Shown here: positions 18,546 to 27,761 of the stretch, piece after piece
Layout of the letters: each line of letters starts with the position of its first letter
How positions within the stretch are numbered: position 1 is the stretch's first letter
NCBI RefSeq assembly: GCF_020071995.1
Contig: NZ_JABWTK010000013.1
Span: forward strand, 1-64,000
Source of the DNA: Planococcus chinensis
GTDB taxonomy: Bacteria; Bacillota; Bacilli; Bacillales_A; Planococcaceae
DNA length: 64,000 nt
Reading direction: 5' to 3'
Made by a program: the position numbers and the translations under genes
Notes under the pieces: model-generated
Told to the model about the DNA's origin: nothing
The model's input: only the letters and a program-made list of their open reading frames with translations
The model's database searches: none

Positions 18546-21269
18546 TTACTGAAAAACATCAGCCATGTCATCTTCTGTTATCAATACAGCGCGGGCTTTG
18601 CTGCCATTTTGTTCAGAAATAAAGCCATGCTGTTCAATCATGTCCATCAATCTCGCCGCCCGGTTGTATCCGATATGGAATTTCCGCTGCAACAAGGAAG
18701 TGGATGCACTGCCTTGCGAGATAATGAAGCGGCAGGCTTCCTCAAACAAATCATCCTGAACATCCGGAGATTCACTTCGTTTAATGAGCTCTTCTTCTTT
18801 AAAGAAGTATTCGGGCTCCCCTTGTTTTCGGACATGGGCAATCACTTCTTCGATTTCGTCATCCGTCACAAATGTGCCTTGCAGGCGCACCGGTGCCGAC
18901 ATGCCGTTTCCAAGATAAAGCATGTCTCCCCTGCCGAGCAGCCTTTCTGCTCCCTGCGCATCCAGAATTGTCCGGCTGTCCACTTGGGAAGATACAGAAA
19001 ACGCAATGCGTGTAGGGATATTGGATTTGATCAACCCGGTAATGACATCGACAGACGGGCGCTGAGTCGCAATAACCAAATGGATTCCGCAAGCACGCGC
19101 TTTTTGGGCAATCCGGCAAATGGCATCTTCTACGTCTGATGGCGACATCATCATCAAATCAGCCAACTCATCAATCACAATTAAGATATATGGCAAATGC
19201 TGGGCGTGTTCCCCTTTTTCTTTAACCATTTTATTGTAGCGGTTCAGGTCTCGGACTCCGACATGCGCAAACAATTGATAGCGGCGTTCCATTTCCTCAA
19301 CAGCCCATTTCAAGGAAGCCGTAGCTGCTTTGACATCAGTAATGACAGGGCTGATCAAATGAGGTATATGGTTGTAAGGAGCAAGCTCCACCATTTTCGG
19401 ATCGATCAACAACAGTTTTAAATCACGCGGCGATGATTTATACAACAAGCTCACCAACAGCGAGTTAATGCATACACTTTTCCCGGAACCTGTAGCTCCG
19501 GCAATCAGGCCATGCGGCATTTTGCGCAAGTCCAGTGTAACCGGCTTGCCGGTCAAATCGAGGCCCATCGCAGCTTCCAGCGGCGACTCTGAACCCTTGA
19601 ACACCGGACTCCCGATCACTTCTGAAATCCGCACGGGACGGGATTTGCGGTTTGGAATTTCAATCCCGATCGAACTTTTTCCAGGAATCGGTGCCTGGAT
19701 CCGGATATCTCTCGCGGCAAGCGCCAATTTTAAATCATCCGCCAAATTGCGGATTTTGCTGACTTTCACCCCTTGGGCTACGGTTACTTCAAATTGAGTG
19801 ACAGCAGGTCCCTGCACGATGCTCAAAATCGAAGCCTGGATCTGGAAATAAGACAAAGCTTCAATCAGGCGCTCCCCCTGCTCTTCCATCCAAGTCTCAT
19901 CAATCAAATCATTCTCTGGAGGGCGGAGGAAATCAAGCTTTGGGTATTCATAAGGCGCAGCCGTTTCTTGGACCGGCGCTTGAACTGCTTCCTGAACTGT
20001 TTCCTGAACTGCTTCTTTCCCTGGTTCTTGTACCGGTGTTGCCGCTTTTGATGAAGCGATCACTTCAGACATCAACTGCGTCTTTACATCCAGTTTTTTA
20101 GCGGGAAGCGGTTCCGCTTTTTCCGCTGCCGGCTTATTTTCTAGAACTGCCGGCCTTGCTTGGCTGTTTTTTTTTTGGCGTTCTTTATCCGATTTCAACA
20201 TCAAGACATTGAACGGCACGGTTTTTTCACGTTTTGCATCCGATTGAGACGCTGTCTTCGTTGCTTTCGTTTTAACAGGAGCCGGAGCTGCAATCGGCGC
20301 CTGTTCAGCATCGGCACTCGGGAGTTCCACTGCTTTTTCCGCTTCAATATCCGGCTGCCCTGTTGGCGCCTCGGATTCGAAAGTTGCGGCATTTGCTTGC
20401 CCATAATTGCTAGAAGTTTTCTCGGTCAATGAAAACCCTTGATTTTGTGAATGTTTCACCTCGGAAATTGGCTGCTCCTCACTGAACAAAATTTCTGGCT
20501 GATATTCAGTTGGCAATGCAGCTGTGCCTTTGGCAGTCGCCGCAAGCCCTTCTGCTGTATTCCGGGTAAGGCTTGTTTCTTTTGTTAAAACGTCTTGCGG
20601 AGTTTGCGACGGCTGGTTATTCTTTTCTTCAATCTGCAGCCCTTTTTTCTCCAATGTCCCCATTGCCGGGACTGAATTGGCATCTCCATATCCATAGACC
20701 GGAGACGGAACACGGGTTGGCTGGAAACTGCGGGTTTTCTTAATCGGCTGCGTATCAACATGCCGGTTTTTCGTAAATTTCGGCGCTTCATAGGGCTTTG
20801 TTGCCAGTCGGGACGGCTTTGGTGTTACCGGTCGAGCAGCAGGTGGACGCACTGCTCTTGGGACTCTCGGCTCTGCCGGTCTCGGAATTGGCTTTTTAGC
20901 CGGCTTCGACACCATATAGGCTTCTGCCATCGGTGTTGATTGTTTGGGTGCATCATAATCCGGCAAGTAAGGCTCAGAAGGCTCATGGCGCCGGCTCTGG
21001 TTTAACGCCGGGCTATGCGGTCTGCGTTTCGGAGCTGTATGAAGAGCTTCCGCTTTTGTTTTTTCACGCTGCACCGATTCTCCCAGACGCCCCCGCGGAT
21101 TTTGTTTTAAGAAAGCTTCTTTTTCTGTATCTGTTATGACTGGAAAACGGAACGGCGATTTCTTCGGCCGGACATCAGGTTCCGTTTCTTGCTCCGGAGC
21201 CACTTCAATTATTTCTTCATCCGTGTCTTGGAAAAACAAACGATCCCATAAATTTTTAATCCAACTCAT
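18546..21269 (-). CDS. sftA: SftA, soluble FtsK/SpoIIIE-type DNA translocase
   Basis: 907 residues. The N-terminal ~450 residues are a Pro/Lys/Gln/Glu-rich disordered linker without membrane helices, which separates SftA (YtpT) from membrane-bound SpoIIIE. The C-terminal motor has Walker A GATGSGKSVCINSLL, Walker B ILIVIDELADLMM and ATQRPSVDVITGLIKSNIP. It ends in a gamma winged-helix DNA-reading domain (SASTSLLQRKFHIGYNRAARL). SftA moves chromosomal DNA away from the closing septum. It is translated just after ytpR (6-base gap), in the ytpQ-ytpR-sftA operon. The linker contains a short VQE-type repeat (PGKEAVQETVQEAVQAPVQE). Confidence 0.94.
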   Translation of the reverse strand: MSWIKNLWDRLFFQDTDEEIIEVAPEQETEPDVRPKKSPFRFPVITDTEKEAFLKQNPRGRLGESVQREKTKAEALHTAPKRRPHSPALNQSRRHEPSEPYLPDYDAPKQSTPMAEAYMVSKPAKKPIPRPAEPRVPRAVRPPAARPVTPKPSRLATKPYEAPKFTKNRHVDTQPIKKTRSFQPTRVPSPVYGYGDANSVPAMGTLEKKGLQIEEKNNQPSQTPQDVLTKETSLTRNTAEGLAATAKGTAALPTEYQPEILFSEEQPISEVKHSQNQGFSLTEKTSSNYGQANAATFESEAPTGQPDIEAEKAVELPSADAEQAPIAAPAPVKTKATKTASQSDAKREKTVPFNVLMLKSDKERQKKNSQARPAVLENKPAAEKAEPLPAKKLDVKTQLMSEVIASSKAATPVQEPGKEAVQETVQEAVQAPVQETAAPYEYPKLDFLRPPENDLIDETWMEEQGERLIEALSYFQIQASILSIVQGPAVTQFEVTVAQGVKVSKIRNLADDLKLALAARDIRIQAPIPGKSSIGIEIPNRKSRPVRISEVIGSPVFKGSESPLEAAMGLDLTGKPVTLDLRKMPHGLIAGATGSGKSVCINSLLVSLLYKSSPRDLKLLLIDPKMVELAPYNHIPHLISPVITDVKAATASLKWAVEEMERRYQLFAHVGVRDLNRYNKMVKEKGEHAQHLPYILIVIDELADLMMMSPSDVEDAICRIAQKARACGIHLVIATQRPSVDVITGLIKSNIPTRIAFSVSSQVDSRTILDAQGAERLLGRGDMLYLGNGMSAPVRLQGTFVTDDEIEEVIAHVRKQGEPEYFFKEEELIKRSESPDVQDDLFEEACRFIISQGSASTSLLQRKFHIGYNRAARLMDMIEQHGFISEQNGSKARAVLITEDDMADVFQ

Positions 21270-21275
21270 TTTGCG

Positions 21276-21884
21276 TCACGCCTTCACTTCAAATGCGGAA
21301 CCAGTTTCTGCATCTTCCGGCAGAACAAGAATTCCTTTTTCTTGTGGGGCATCCGGCAATGCCAATTCTTTTGCAGAGCAAATCATGCCGCTTGATGGAA
21401 CACCGCGAAGCTCGGCATCTTTGATCACCATTCCAGACGGCATGACAGCACCGACTTTGGCAACCACTACTTTCTGGCCTTGATCGATATTCGGAGCGCC
21501 GCAGACAATCTGCAATTCCTCCGTGCCGACGGAAACCCGGCAAACACTTAGTTTATCTGCATTGGGATGCTTTTCTTTCGCTTCTACATAGCCGACTACA
21601 AATTTTGGAGACAGGTCGACTTCCAGCGTCAAGTCCACACCGTTCTTTTCCAGAGCATTTTGCAAGGCTGTCACCAATTCCTCAGATACGTCCACTGAAG
21701 CGGCCTCTCCCAAATCCATGTACGTTGAAGCACTGAATAAGTTGAAACCGGCAATGTTGCCATTTTCATCTTTGATCAGTGTGACATCGTCCATTTGTTC
21801 TGTATGGATTTTTTCAGGAGTTTCTGTTTGAAGTTGAACCAATAGGACATCGCCTATGCCGTTTTTATTGTAGAATGCATTCAT
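21276..21884 (-). CDS. ytpR: YtpR, EMAP-like tRNA-binding domain protein
   Basis: 202 residues. The C-terminal half is an OB-fold tRNA-binding domain of the PheT-N/EMAPII type (VGYVEAKEKHPNADKLSVC, IVCGAPNI, VAKVGAVMPSGMVI, SSGMICSAKEL). The N-terminal ~90 residues are specific to the YtpR family. Likely binds tRNA or related RNA; exact role not known. Its ATG overlaps the ytpQ stop by four bases (ATGA), a sign of translational coupling. Confidence 0.9.
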   Translation of the reverse strand: MNAFYNKNGIGDVLLVQLQTETPEKIHTEQMDDVTLIKDENGNIAGFNLFSASTYMDLGEAASVDVSEELVTALQNALEKNGVDLTLEVDLSPKFVVGYVEAKEKHPNADKLSVCRVSVGTEELQIVCGAPNIDQGQKVVVAKVGAVMPSGMVIKDAELRGVPSSGMICSAKELALPDAPQEKGILVLPEDAETGSAFEVKA

Positions 21885-22696
21885 TTTTTATCGTTCTCCT
21901 TGTTTTGTCGATTTTTGGCCAGGATGAAAATCGGCTCCAATTCTCCGTTTTCATAGATGAATGACAACGAAGTAATCGGCACTTTGCCGTTGGTAAAGAA
22001 ATGCATGGCCATTTGGGCCAATACGTCGTAACCCGTTTCGTTTCGGATATCGCCGATGATCAGCACATCCTGGTGCGGCACTGATACGGTCATATCACCT
22101 GTTATTTTAGTTTTCATGTCTTTAAGAAAAGTTTCGTTTAATATACGCGAAGCGTCATAGCCGTCGTTTTCATTTAGGAAATAAAACACATTGCCCGCGA
22201 CTTTGTCTTCTTTCACAGCTGTTTTTAGTTTTTTGACCTGAAATTTGGCAATTTCCTTCAGCTGCTCTACGGTGAGACTTAATGAATTTAACATATTTTC
22301 ATCAATTAAGCGATAGGTGGTGCCGGCATCCAAGGCATAATACACCCGTGTTTCCGCGGTATGGTCGGATGTGACGAATTTATGGCCTTCGTTGGATTCT
22401 GTCGGAAACGATGTCGAGCGGATGACCGGGTAGATATGCTCGGACGATTTGAGTTCGCCTTTCGACTCTTTTTCCATGGCATCAAAAGTTTCCGTAATCG
22501 TATAGACAATCTCCTGGATGGCAGCTTCGCCTTTTGCCTCATACCGGTTGATCACTTGCGGCACGCCAAGCGTCATTCCTTTTCCAATGCCTTTATGGCG
22601 GATATGCAAATTATTTTTTTCGCGGTCATGGCGCCATTCAAGCTGTTCGCTCGGCATCCGTTCTTTTAAGAGGTTGATCAGTTCAGTCGGTTTCAT
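21881..22696 (-). CDS. ytpQ: YtpQ, DUF1444 protein
   Basis: 271 residues matching the DUF1444 family in length and in the C-terminal ending KVPITSLSFIYENGELEPIF. The function is unknown. ATG 22696 has GAAGGGAT upstream. It heads the ytpQ-ytpR-sftA unit after a terminator at 22721-22750, so the translocase is produced with a tRNA-binding protein and a DUF1444 protein, a grouping conserved in Bacilli but unexplained. Confidence 0.88.
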   Translation of the reverse strand: MKPTELINLLKERMPSEQLEWRHDREKNNLHIRHKGIGKGMTLGVPQVINRYEAKGEAAIQEIVYTITETFDAMEKESKGELKSSEHIYPVIRSTSFPTESNEGHKFVTSDHTAETRVYYALDAGTTYRLIDENMLNSLSLTVEQLKEIAKFQVKKLKTAVKEDKVAGNVFYFLNENDGYDASRILNETFLKDMKTKITGDMTVSVPHQDVLIIGDIRNETGYDVLAQMAMHFFTNGKVPITSLSFIYENGELEPIFILAKNRQNKENDKK

Positions 22697-22720
22697 CTAA
22701 AAATCCCTTCTTTCAAAAAT

Positions 22721-22750
22721 AAACGGCTCTGCCAGAAATGGCGAACCGTC
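22721..22750 (-). terminator. Terminator of the ytpP operon
   Basis: Minus strand ACGGTTC + GCCA pairs with TGGC + GAGCCGT, with a T-rich tail TTTATTTTTG. Confidence 0.6.
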
Positions 22751-22756
22751 ATTTTG

Positions 22757-23074
22757 TTATTTAGGCAGATTGGTCAAAAAAGCCTCAATCTCTTCTTGTG
22801 TTTTACGGTCTTTGCTGACAAAACGCCCTGCCTCATTGCCGTTCGTATAAGCAAGAAAGCTCGGAATGCCATAAATGTCTTTTTCAATGCATAAATCAAT
22901 AAAATTGTCGCGGTCTACCGACACAAATGTAAAATCACTGAAAGACGATTCAACTTCAGGCATTACCGGGTCAATCACACGGCAATCCGGGCACCAGCCT
23001 GCAGTAAACATAAACACAACCGGCTCGTTGGCTGCCAATTCATGAAATTCTTCAGTAGTAGTTAACGTTCTCAT
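22757..23074 (-). CDS. ytpP: Thioredoxin-like protein YtpP
   Basis: 105 residues, single thioredoxin fold. The active site is TAGWCPDC rather than the WCGPC of thioredoxin, and a cis-proline lies in YGIPSFLAY. Probable small cytoplasmic thiol-disulfide protein. ATG 23074 follows AGGGGAT. It lies 18 bases after the lipoprotein gene, in the unit yjjX-lipoprotein-ytpP. Confidence 0.88.
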   Translation of the reverse strand: MRTLTTTEEFHELAANEPVVFMFTAGWCPDCRVIDPVMPEVESSFSDFTFVSVDRDNFIDLCIEKDIYGIPSFLAYTNGNEAGRFVSKDRKTQEEIEAFLTNLPK

Positions 23075-23092
23075 ACGGCTATCCCCTATCGT

Positions 23093-23602
23093 CTAGTTTT
23101 CAATTGATCGGACTGTCTTCATCATCCAGTCCATGTTTTTTTCAATATCACGCTCTTCGGAAATGGTGGTCATCTTGACGCCGCCAGCGCTTACGACCAA
23201 CTCATAGCGGTCTTCAGCGATTTCCCGGACGGTTGTGAAGCCAAACCGTCCACTTTGCTCGAAAGTTTCATCAGCTACCCATTGTTGTTCTGGATTGGCT
23301 TTTTGAAGGTCATAGAATAACGTGCTGTCTGCTGCCTCGTTCGGGTTAATAAATAACGCATAGGAATCGCTTCCCTTGGTGATCATGATATTTTGTTTAT
23401 CGGAAGGCTCCTCAATGGTATAGCTTCTTGGCACATAAAGTTCTGTCCCATCTGAACTTTCATTGGTTTCAACCGGCTCATCTTCAAAAGCTGCAGCCAC
23501 TTTTGCCACGCCGTCCGTAATGCGTTCTTCCGGCAATGCCAGACAGCCGCCCAAGACAGCCGCCGATATGATTATTCCTGCAATAAATCCTTTACGAGGC
23601 AC
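23093..23602 (-). CDS. Small lipoprotein, function unknown
   Basis: 169 residues with a lipoprotein signal: KGFIAGIIISAAVLGGC, lipobox LGGC with the lipidated Cys at about residue 20, predicting anchoring on the outer face of the membrane. The mature part is acidic and carries a C-terminal ~90-residue alpha/beta segment (SGRFGFTTVREIAEDRYELVVSAGG). I cannot name the family. GTG 23602 follows GGGAGGAA. Placed between a NTPase and a thioredoxin-like protein. Confidence 0.65.
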   Translation of the reverse strand: MPRKGFIAGIIISAAVLGGCLALPEERITDGVAKVAAAFEDEPVETNESSDGTELYVPRSYTIEEPSDKQNIMITKGSDSYALFINPNEAADSTLFYDLQKANPEQQWVADETFEQSGRFGFTTVREIAEDRYELVVSAGGVKMTTISEERDIEKNMDWMMKTVRSIEN

Positions 23603-23635
23603 ACTTATTCCTCCCTATCCATACTTGTTCTTATT

Positions 23636-24184
23636 TTAAAGATGTTTCGGGACACTTGCAACTGTATCGATGTCCCGGATATATTGTCCGACTAATAGGC
23701 TGACAATATGTTCGAACATCTCATTCCGATTGACAAGCTCTGCAGTCAATATCCCGACTGCTCCTTTATGGTGGCGAATGCCGGTTTCATTTGCAAAGAC
23801 GTCCATCACCGGCCCCAGTTCTTGGCCGGCGCGTAATTTCCCGGCAATCTCATCCGGCAAAGGTATTTGTGCGCCAGCTGCTGTATAAAGGCGCCCTTCT
23901 TTCGTCCACAAGGCTCCCCAGTTGCACAAATACATTTGCCCTTCCAGGTCATAGACGCCGCCTTCCAGGCCAATCGCCAGATCAAGTGTTCCAGTCAGTG
24001 CCGATTTCGAACGGTTAACCGCTCCTTGCCTTGTTTCTTCAAGAGACAGCGGTTGAGCGGAAACTCCGGACTCCACATCTGCTTGGGCCAAATCATACGC
24101 CATTTCCAGTTTTTCCAAAACCGCTTCCACCGCTTTTACTTTAGCCGGGTTTTTCGAAGCGATTGCTGCTTTGATTTTTTTCAT
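23636..24184 (-). CDS. Inosine/xanthosine triphosphatase family protein (DUF84, YjjX-like)
   Basis: 182 residues from ATG 24184. The N-terminus IKAAIASKNPAKVKAVEAV is the ITPase/XTPase substrate loop (ASxNPxKxxAV), and LDLAIGLEGGVYD matches the DUF84 core. Such enzymes hydrolyse deaminated purine nucleotides to keep them out of nucleic acids. The frame runs upstream to 24280, but that part is the terminator of the preceding gene; AAAGGA lies 11 bases from the chosen ATG. First gene of a three-gene unit. Confidence 0.8.
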   Translation of the reverse strand: MKKIKAAIASKNPAKVKAVEAVLEKLEMAYDLAQADVESGVSAQPLSLEETRQGAVNRSKSALTGTLDLAIGLEGGVYDLEGQMYLCNWGALWTKEGRLYTAAGAQIPLPDEIAGKLRAGQELGPVMDVFANETGIRHHKGAVGILTAELVNRNEMFEHIVSLLVGQYIRDIDTVASVPKHL

Positions 24185-24200
24185 GCCTTTCATTCCTTTC

Positions 24201-24227
24201 AAAAAAAAAGAGCCCGAAGGCACTTTT
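24201..24227 (-). terminator. Terminator of ytoP
   Basis: AAAAAAG..GCC-TTCG-GGC..CTTTTTTTTT: a TTCG tetraloop hairpin flanked by an A/T stem with one mismatch, immediately after the ytoP stop and only 17 bases before the yjjX-like start. Confidence 0.6.
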
Positions 24228-25301
24228 TTAGACGTTTTGTTTAATGGTCTCAAGTGTCGTGCGGTCAGCCGCTTTGACAAGTTTCGTAATCAATTCTTTT
24301 GCTGCTGCGTAGTCATCTGTATGGATAATCGATGCAGAAGTATGGATATAGCGGGAACAAATGCCGATAACCGAACTCGGAATGCCGTCGTTGGCTGTGT
24401 GCACACGCCCTGCATCCGTTCCGCCTTGTGAAACGAAGTATTGATACGGGATATGATGCGTTTCTGCTGTATCCAGGATAAATTCACGCATGCCGCGATG
24501 CGTAACCATCGTCCGGTCCAGGATGCGTAGCAATGCGCCTTTTCCTAGTTGGCCAAACTCATTTTTATCGCCGTTGGCATCGTTTGCCGGGCTCGCATCC
24601 AATGCGAAGAACAAATCCGGCTGAATCATTGCAGCAGCCGTCTGAGCTCCGCGAAGCCCCACTTCTTCCATGACGGTTGCACCTGAATACAATTGGTTCG
24701 GCAATTGTTCATCTTTCAGTTCTTTCAGCAATTCAATGGCCAATCCGCAGCCGTAGCGGTTGTCCCAAGCTTTTGCCATGATTTTTTTATCGTTTGCCAT
24801 CGGAGTGAACGGGCTGAATGGCACAATCTGCTGGCCTGGGCGGATGCCGAATGACAGGGCATCTTCTTTGTCGTCTGCACCGATATCAATCAGCATGTTT
24901 TTCATGTCCATCGGCTTGCTGCGCATTTCTTCACTGAGCAAGTGCGGTGGAATGGAGCCAACCACGCCCTGGATTTTTTTGTCGCCGGCAATGATTTCCA
25001 CGCGTGTGGCAAGCATTACCTGGTTCCACCAACCGCCTAAAGGCTGGAAACGGAGCATGCCGTTGTCGGTAATTTGCGTCACCATAAAGCCGACTTCATC
25101 CATATGGCCGGCCACCATGATTTTCGGTCCGTCCTGCGGGCCGTTCTTGACGCCAAAGATGCTGCCCAGATTGTCTTGCACTACGTCATCTGAATACTTT
25201 TCGAGTTCTTGCTTCATAAACTTTCTCACTGCATGTTCATTTCCCGGAGCTCCAGGAAGTTCAGTTAATGTTTTAAATAACTCGCGCGTTTCACTATTCA
25301 T
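24228..25301 (-). CDS. ytoP: YtoP, M42-family metallo-aminopeptidase
   Basis: 357 residues. Dinuclear-metal peptidase of the M42 (glutamyl aminopeptidase/cellulase-like) family that trims short peptides in the cytoplasm. Metal and catalytic motifs: [13 protein letters not shown] (first His/Asp), [11 protein letters not shown] (bridging Asp), [11 protein letters not shown] (catalytic Glu pair), [10 protein letters not shown] and the C-terminal [11 protein letters not shown]is. ATG 25301 follows AGGAGG. Monocistronic. Confidence 0.92.
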   Translation of the reverse strand: MNSETRELFKTLTELPGAPGNEHAVRKFMKQELEKYSDDVVQDNLGSIFGVKNGPQDGPKIMVAGHMDEVGFMVTQITDNGMLRFQPLGGWWNQVMLATRVEIIAGDKKIQGVVGSIPPHLLSEEMRSKPMDMKNMLIDIGADDKEDALSFGIRPGQQIVPFSPFTPMANDKKIMAKAWDNRYGCGLAIELLKELKDEQLPNQLYSGATVMEEVGLRGAQTAAAMIQPDLFFALDASPANDANGDKNEFGQLGKGALLRILDRTMVTHRGMREFILDTAETHHIPYQYFVSQGGTDAGRVHTANDGIPSSVIGICSRYIHTSASIIHTDDYAAAKELITKLVKAADRTTLETIKQNV

Positions 25302-25468
25302 CTAAGTGTTCCTCCTAATGGATTGCTAATTCAAGTTTAGAGCTTTTTTGGGCTGATTTCCAGCTTCTTCTTTCGATTATCGAAAGAAATACATTCCGCT
25401 TAGCACTTTGGTATGGCGAAATAAAATTTTGTGTTACAATTTATGGAGCACGTATAGGAGGGATTCTT

Positions 25469-25783
25469 GTGAAAAATCGAGATTTATTGGTTGGATTTGC
25501 AGCGGGTGTTGCAGCGACTTATATCATCAAAGAAGTCTATGACAGAAAAGCTACGCTTTACCCGGCTGACGATGTATTGAAAAGCGTCAAATCAGCGTTT
25601 AAAGAAGAAGGACCGATCGACGGCTCGTGGATTTTCATGAAAACCGAACCGTACAAACAGCATGCAGTTTCAACAGAAGTTTATAAAGGCGGCATTACCC
25701 GGCACCGTGAAGACGAGCTCGAGCAATTCGAGTTTTTGGCAGATGCGTATACCGGAGCTGTTCTTGAAGTAAATAAAGTCTAA
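25469..25783 (+). CDS. ytzB: YtzB-like small protein
   Basis: 104 residues, same length and genome position (next to ytoP) as B. subtilis YtzB. The N-terminus (LLVGFAAGVAATYIIK) is a short hydrophobic segment that may anchor it. The remainder resembles a PepSY-type domain (DGSWIFMKTEPYKQHAVSTEVYKGGITRHRED). Function unknown. GTG start at 25469 after TAGGAGGG. Followed by its terminator, which is the left member of a duplicated terminator pair around a repeat element. Confidence 0.75.
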   Translation: MKNRDLLVGFAAGVAATYIIKEVYDRKATLYPADDVLKSVKSAFKEEGPIDGSWIFMKTEPYKQHAVSTEVYKGGITRHREDELEQFEFLADAYTGAVLEVNKV

Positions 25784-25788
25784 AAAAA

Positions 25789-25812
25789 AGAGCCGGCATT
25801 CAGCCGGCTCTT
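25789..25812 (+). terminator. ytzB terminator, left copy of a duplicated hairpin
   Basis: AGAGCCGGC-ATTCA-GCCGGCTCT then TTTTATTT. The 17-base core GCCGGCATTCAGCCGGC recurs exactly at 26211-26227 on the other side of the 25824-26195 element. Confidence 0.9.
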
Positions 25813-25823
25813 TTATTTGAGCG

Positions 25824-26195
25824 TATAGACGATAGACCTTTACACATGGTTGCTGAATAAATATTCGACTAGAAAGGAAATCCCGGATCCTCCGTTTCAG
25901 CCGGACGCGTTCCGCGGGCTCCCACTCCGGATCCTGAACATGAAGGCTATCCAGAGATGTCGCTTTTCCTCTTAGGAATATCTATTTAGGCTACAACCCG
26001 ATTCACGTTCACAATCGAATCAAAGAGAGACGCCCCCAACCGGTCCGGCCACGGAGACTCCTGTGGGACAGCGAAAGCTGAAGACCCCGCAGGCGCAAAG
26101 CGGCGAGGAGGCTGAAGCTGAGCCCACGGAAAGCGAAGTGGCCGGTCCGGTTGGTTTTATGCATCGCTATTCGTTTAATTTTGCCTTTATCTACA
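25824..26195 (-). repeat. Dispersed MITE-like element, copy A
   Basis: 372 bases sharing conserved blocks, in inverted orientation, with 59191-59527. Its right end is TTTATCTACA (26186-26195), and the left end TATAGACGAT is a degenerate inverse. The GC-rich block at about 26048-26160 is bounded by near-perfect inverted arms CCAACCGG..CCGG / CCGG..CCGGTTGG. A second shared block (about 25888-25985) includes TCCTCCGTTTCAGCCGGA and the complement of CTCTGG(A/G)TAG. Copy A has about 26 extra bases (around 25908-25935) relative to copy B. No credible gene lies inside. It sits between convergent ytzB and ytnP, flanked by two copies of one terminator hairpin. Confidence 0.8.
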
Positions 26196-26206
26196 TTATG
26201 AAACAA

Positions 26207-26232
26207 AAAAGCCGGCATTCAGCCGGCTTTTT
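26207..26232 (-). terminator. ytnP terminator, right copy of the duplicated hairpin
   Basis: AAAAGCCGGC-ATTCA-GCCGGCTTTT. On the minus strand it ends ytnP, with TTTTTTG following. It shares an identical 17-base core with 25791-25807. Confidence 0.9.
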
Positions 26233-26235
26233 TAT

Positions 26236-27090
26236 TTATAGATTTTTCTCTTGGTATTGCACCGATTCTACAATCTCTTTGCCATCCGCACTCCATTTAA
26301 GGACGCGGTAGTAAGCGTCGTGGTAAAACGAGAAGTAATAACCGTTTTCGAGCGCTTCTTTCATAAGCTTTTCCTTGGCGTAAATGGAATCCATCGGATA
26401 GTCGTCATAAGCAAGCACCCATAGCGGGTTTTGGTGGGCATGCGTCGGCATAATATCTCCCATATGCAGGAGCGTTTCGCCGCCGCTTTCCATTTTAATG
26501 ACGCTGTGGCCGTTGGAGTGGCCGCCTGTGTGGATCATCGTAATGGCATCGAACAAGGTCTTTTCGCCTTCGAAGGTTTCCACTTGCTCCACAATCGGCT
26601 CCCAGTTTTCTTTCCAGTATGTATTTCTGGAACGGATATTCGGATGCTGCATTTCTTCCCACTCAACGGCGGAAACATGAATTTTGGCATTTGGAAATGC
26701 CGAAACGTACGCATCGCCTTGTGGCTTCGTCAATCCGGCCGCATGGTCTCCGTGCAGATGCGTCATCAAGACCGTGTCAATGTCTGCAGCAGTCAGCCCG
26801 AGTTCTGCCAAGTTTTCATCAATGCGCGATTCGGCGGATACGCCGAGATTCCGTTTTTGGCGGTCTGTCAGCTTTCCTGAGCCGAGCCCGCTGTCAATGA
26901 TGATGTTATGCCCTTTATACTGCACCAACACTGGATGCGTCGGCAATTCAATCTGGTTCCCTTCGTTTACCGGATAGCGTTTTGACCAGACGACTTTCGG
27001 CACCACCCCAAACATTGTGCCTCCGTCCAGCCAAGTTGTTCCCCCGTCCAACCAAGTTAATGCCATGTCATGAAACTGAAATTTCTCCAT
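26236..27090 (-). CDS. ytnP: YtnP-like metallo-beta-lactamase-fold lactonase
   Basis: 284 residues from ATG 27090 (GGGAGG ten bases upstream; a TTG two codons earlier is too close). Zn-binding signature [10 protein letters not shown], then [10 protein letters not shown] and GDIMPTH, as in quorum-quenching and quinolone/homoserine-lactone-degrading MBL lactonases such as YtnP/AiiA. N-terminal [18 protein letters not shown] is the YtnP-type entry motif. Likely hydrolyses a lactone or related ester in the cytoplasm; substrate unproven. Last gene of thpR-ytlR-trmB-ytnP, 20 bases after trmB. Confidence 0.88.
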   Translation of the reverse strand: MEKFQFHDMALTWLDGGTTWLDGGTMFGVVPKVVWSKRYPVNEGNQIELPTHPVLVQYKGHNIIIDSGLGSGKLTDRQKRNLGVSAESRIDENLAELGLTAADIDTVLMTHLHGDHAAGLTKPQGDAYVSAFPNAKIHVSAVEWEEMQHPNIRSRNTYWKENWEPIVEQVETFEGEKTLFDAITMIHTGGHSNGHSVIKMESGGETLLHMGDIMPTHAHQNPLWVLAYDDYPMDSIYAKEKLMKEALENGYYFSFYHDAYYRVLKWSADGKEIVESVQYQEKNL

Positions 27091-27110
27091 CCCCAAATTC
27101 CTCCCAGTCC

Positions 27111-27761
27111 TTAATTCGCGTTGAATTGTGCTTCCAGCCGGTAAATCGGCTGTCCTTTTTTCGAGAACTTTTCTTCATATTCGGTCATAATGTTCCATTC
27201 CGGTTCGTTTGCGTGAAGATCCAAAGAAACATCCTTCAGCAGCATGCCGTATTCCGACATGCTGACAAGCGAGTATTCAAAAAGTCCGCGGTTATCGGTT
27301 TTAAAATGGATTTCCCCATTTTCCGGCAAGACCGATTCATAAAGCGCTAAAAATGTCTTGTACGTAAGGCGTCGCTTCGCGTGGCGCGTTTTTGGCCACG
27401 GATCGGAAAAGTTCAAATAGATGCGGTCAACTTCGCCTTTTTCAAAGAACTCCAGCAAGTCGGCTCCGTTAACCCGGAGCAATCGCAAGTTTGGAATGCC
27501 TCCTTCCGTTTCAAGGACCCCTTCGAGTGCACTGACGATGACACTGTCAAACAACTCGATGCCGATATAATTGACTTTAGGATTGGCTTTTGCCATGCCG
27601 AGGATAAAACGGCCTTTGCCTGTTCCCACTTCAATATGAAGCGGCTTGTCATTGCCGAAAACTTCTTTCCATTTGCCTTTTTGCTGCTCCGGATTCGGAA
27701 TAACAATTTCCGGATTGGCAGCGATCAAATCGGCTGCCCATGGTTTATAACGTGATCTCAT
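27111..27761 (-). CDS. trmB: tRNA (guanine-N7-)-methyltransferase
   Basis: 216 residues. SAM-dependent methylation of G46 in tRNA variable loops. The SAM-binding loop [11 protein letters not shown] (about 43-53), IGIELFDSV, the substrate motif [16 protein letters not shown] and the C-terminal TEYEEKF are diagnostic. Overlaps the upstream ytlR stop by four bases. The neighbouring 2'-5' ligase-like thpR suggests an RNA-maintenance flavour to the operon. Confidence 0.95.
   Translation of the reverse strand: MRSRYKPWAADLIAANPEIVIPNPEQQKGKWKEVFGNDKPLHIEVGTGKGRFILGMAKANPKVNYIGIELFDSVIVSALEGVLETEGGIPNLRLLRVNGADLLEFFEKGEVDRIYLNFSDPWPKTRHAKRRLTYKTFLALYESVLPENGEIHFKTDNRGLFEYSLVSMSEYGMLLKDVSLDLHANEPEWNIMTEYEEKFSKKGQPIYRLEAQFNAN

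Noticed and set aside
26063..26311. 82-residue protein in repeat copy A (and its counterpart at 59180-59506)
   Set aside because: Differences between the two copies are mostly non-synonymous and the frames diverge outside the block; it is structure of the element, not a gene.
27015..27065. 7-residue tandem duplication at the YtnP N-terminus (TWLDGGT twice)
   Set aside because: As I recall the family, B. subtilis YtnP has a similar WLxGG..xDGG motif, so it is an inherited family feature rather than a new duplication.
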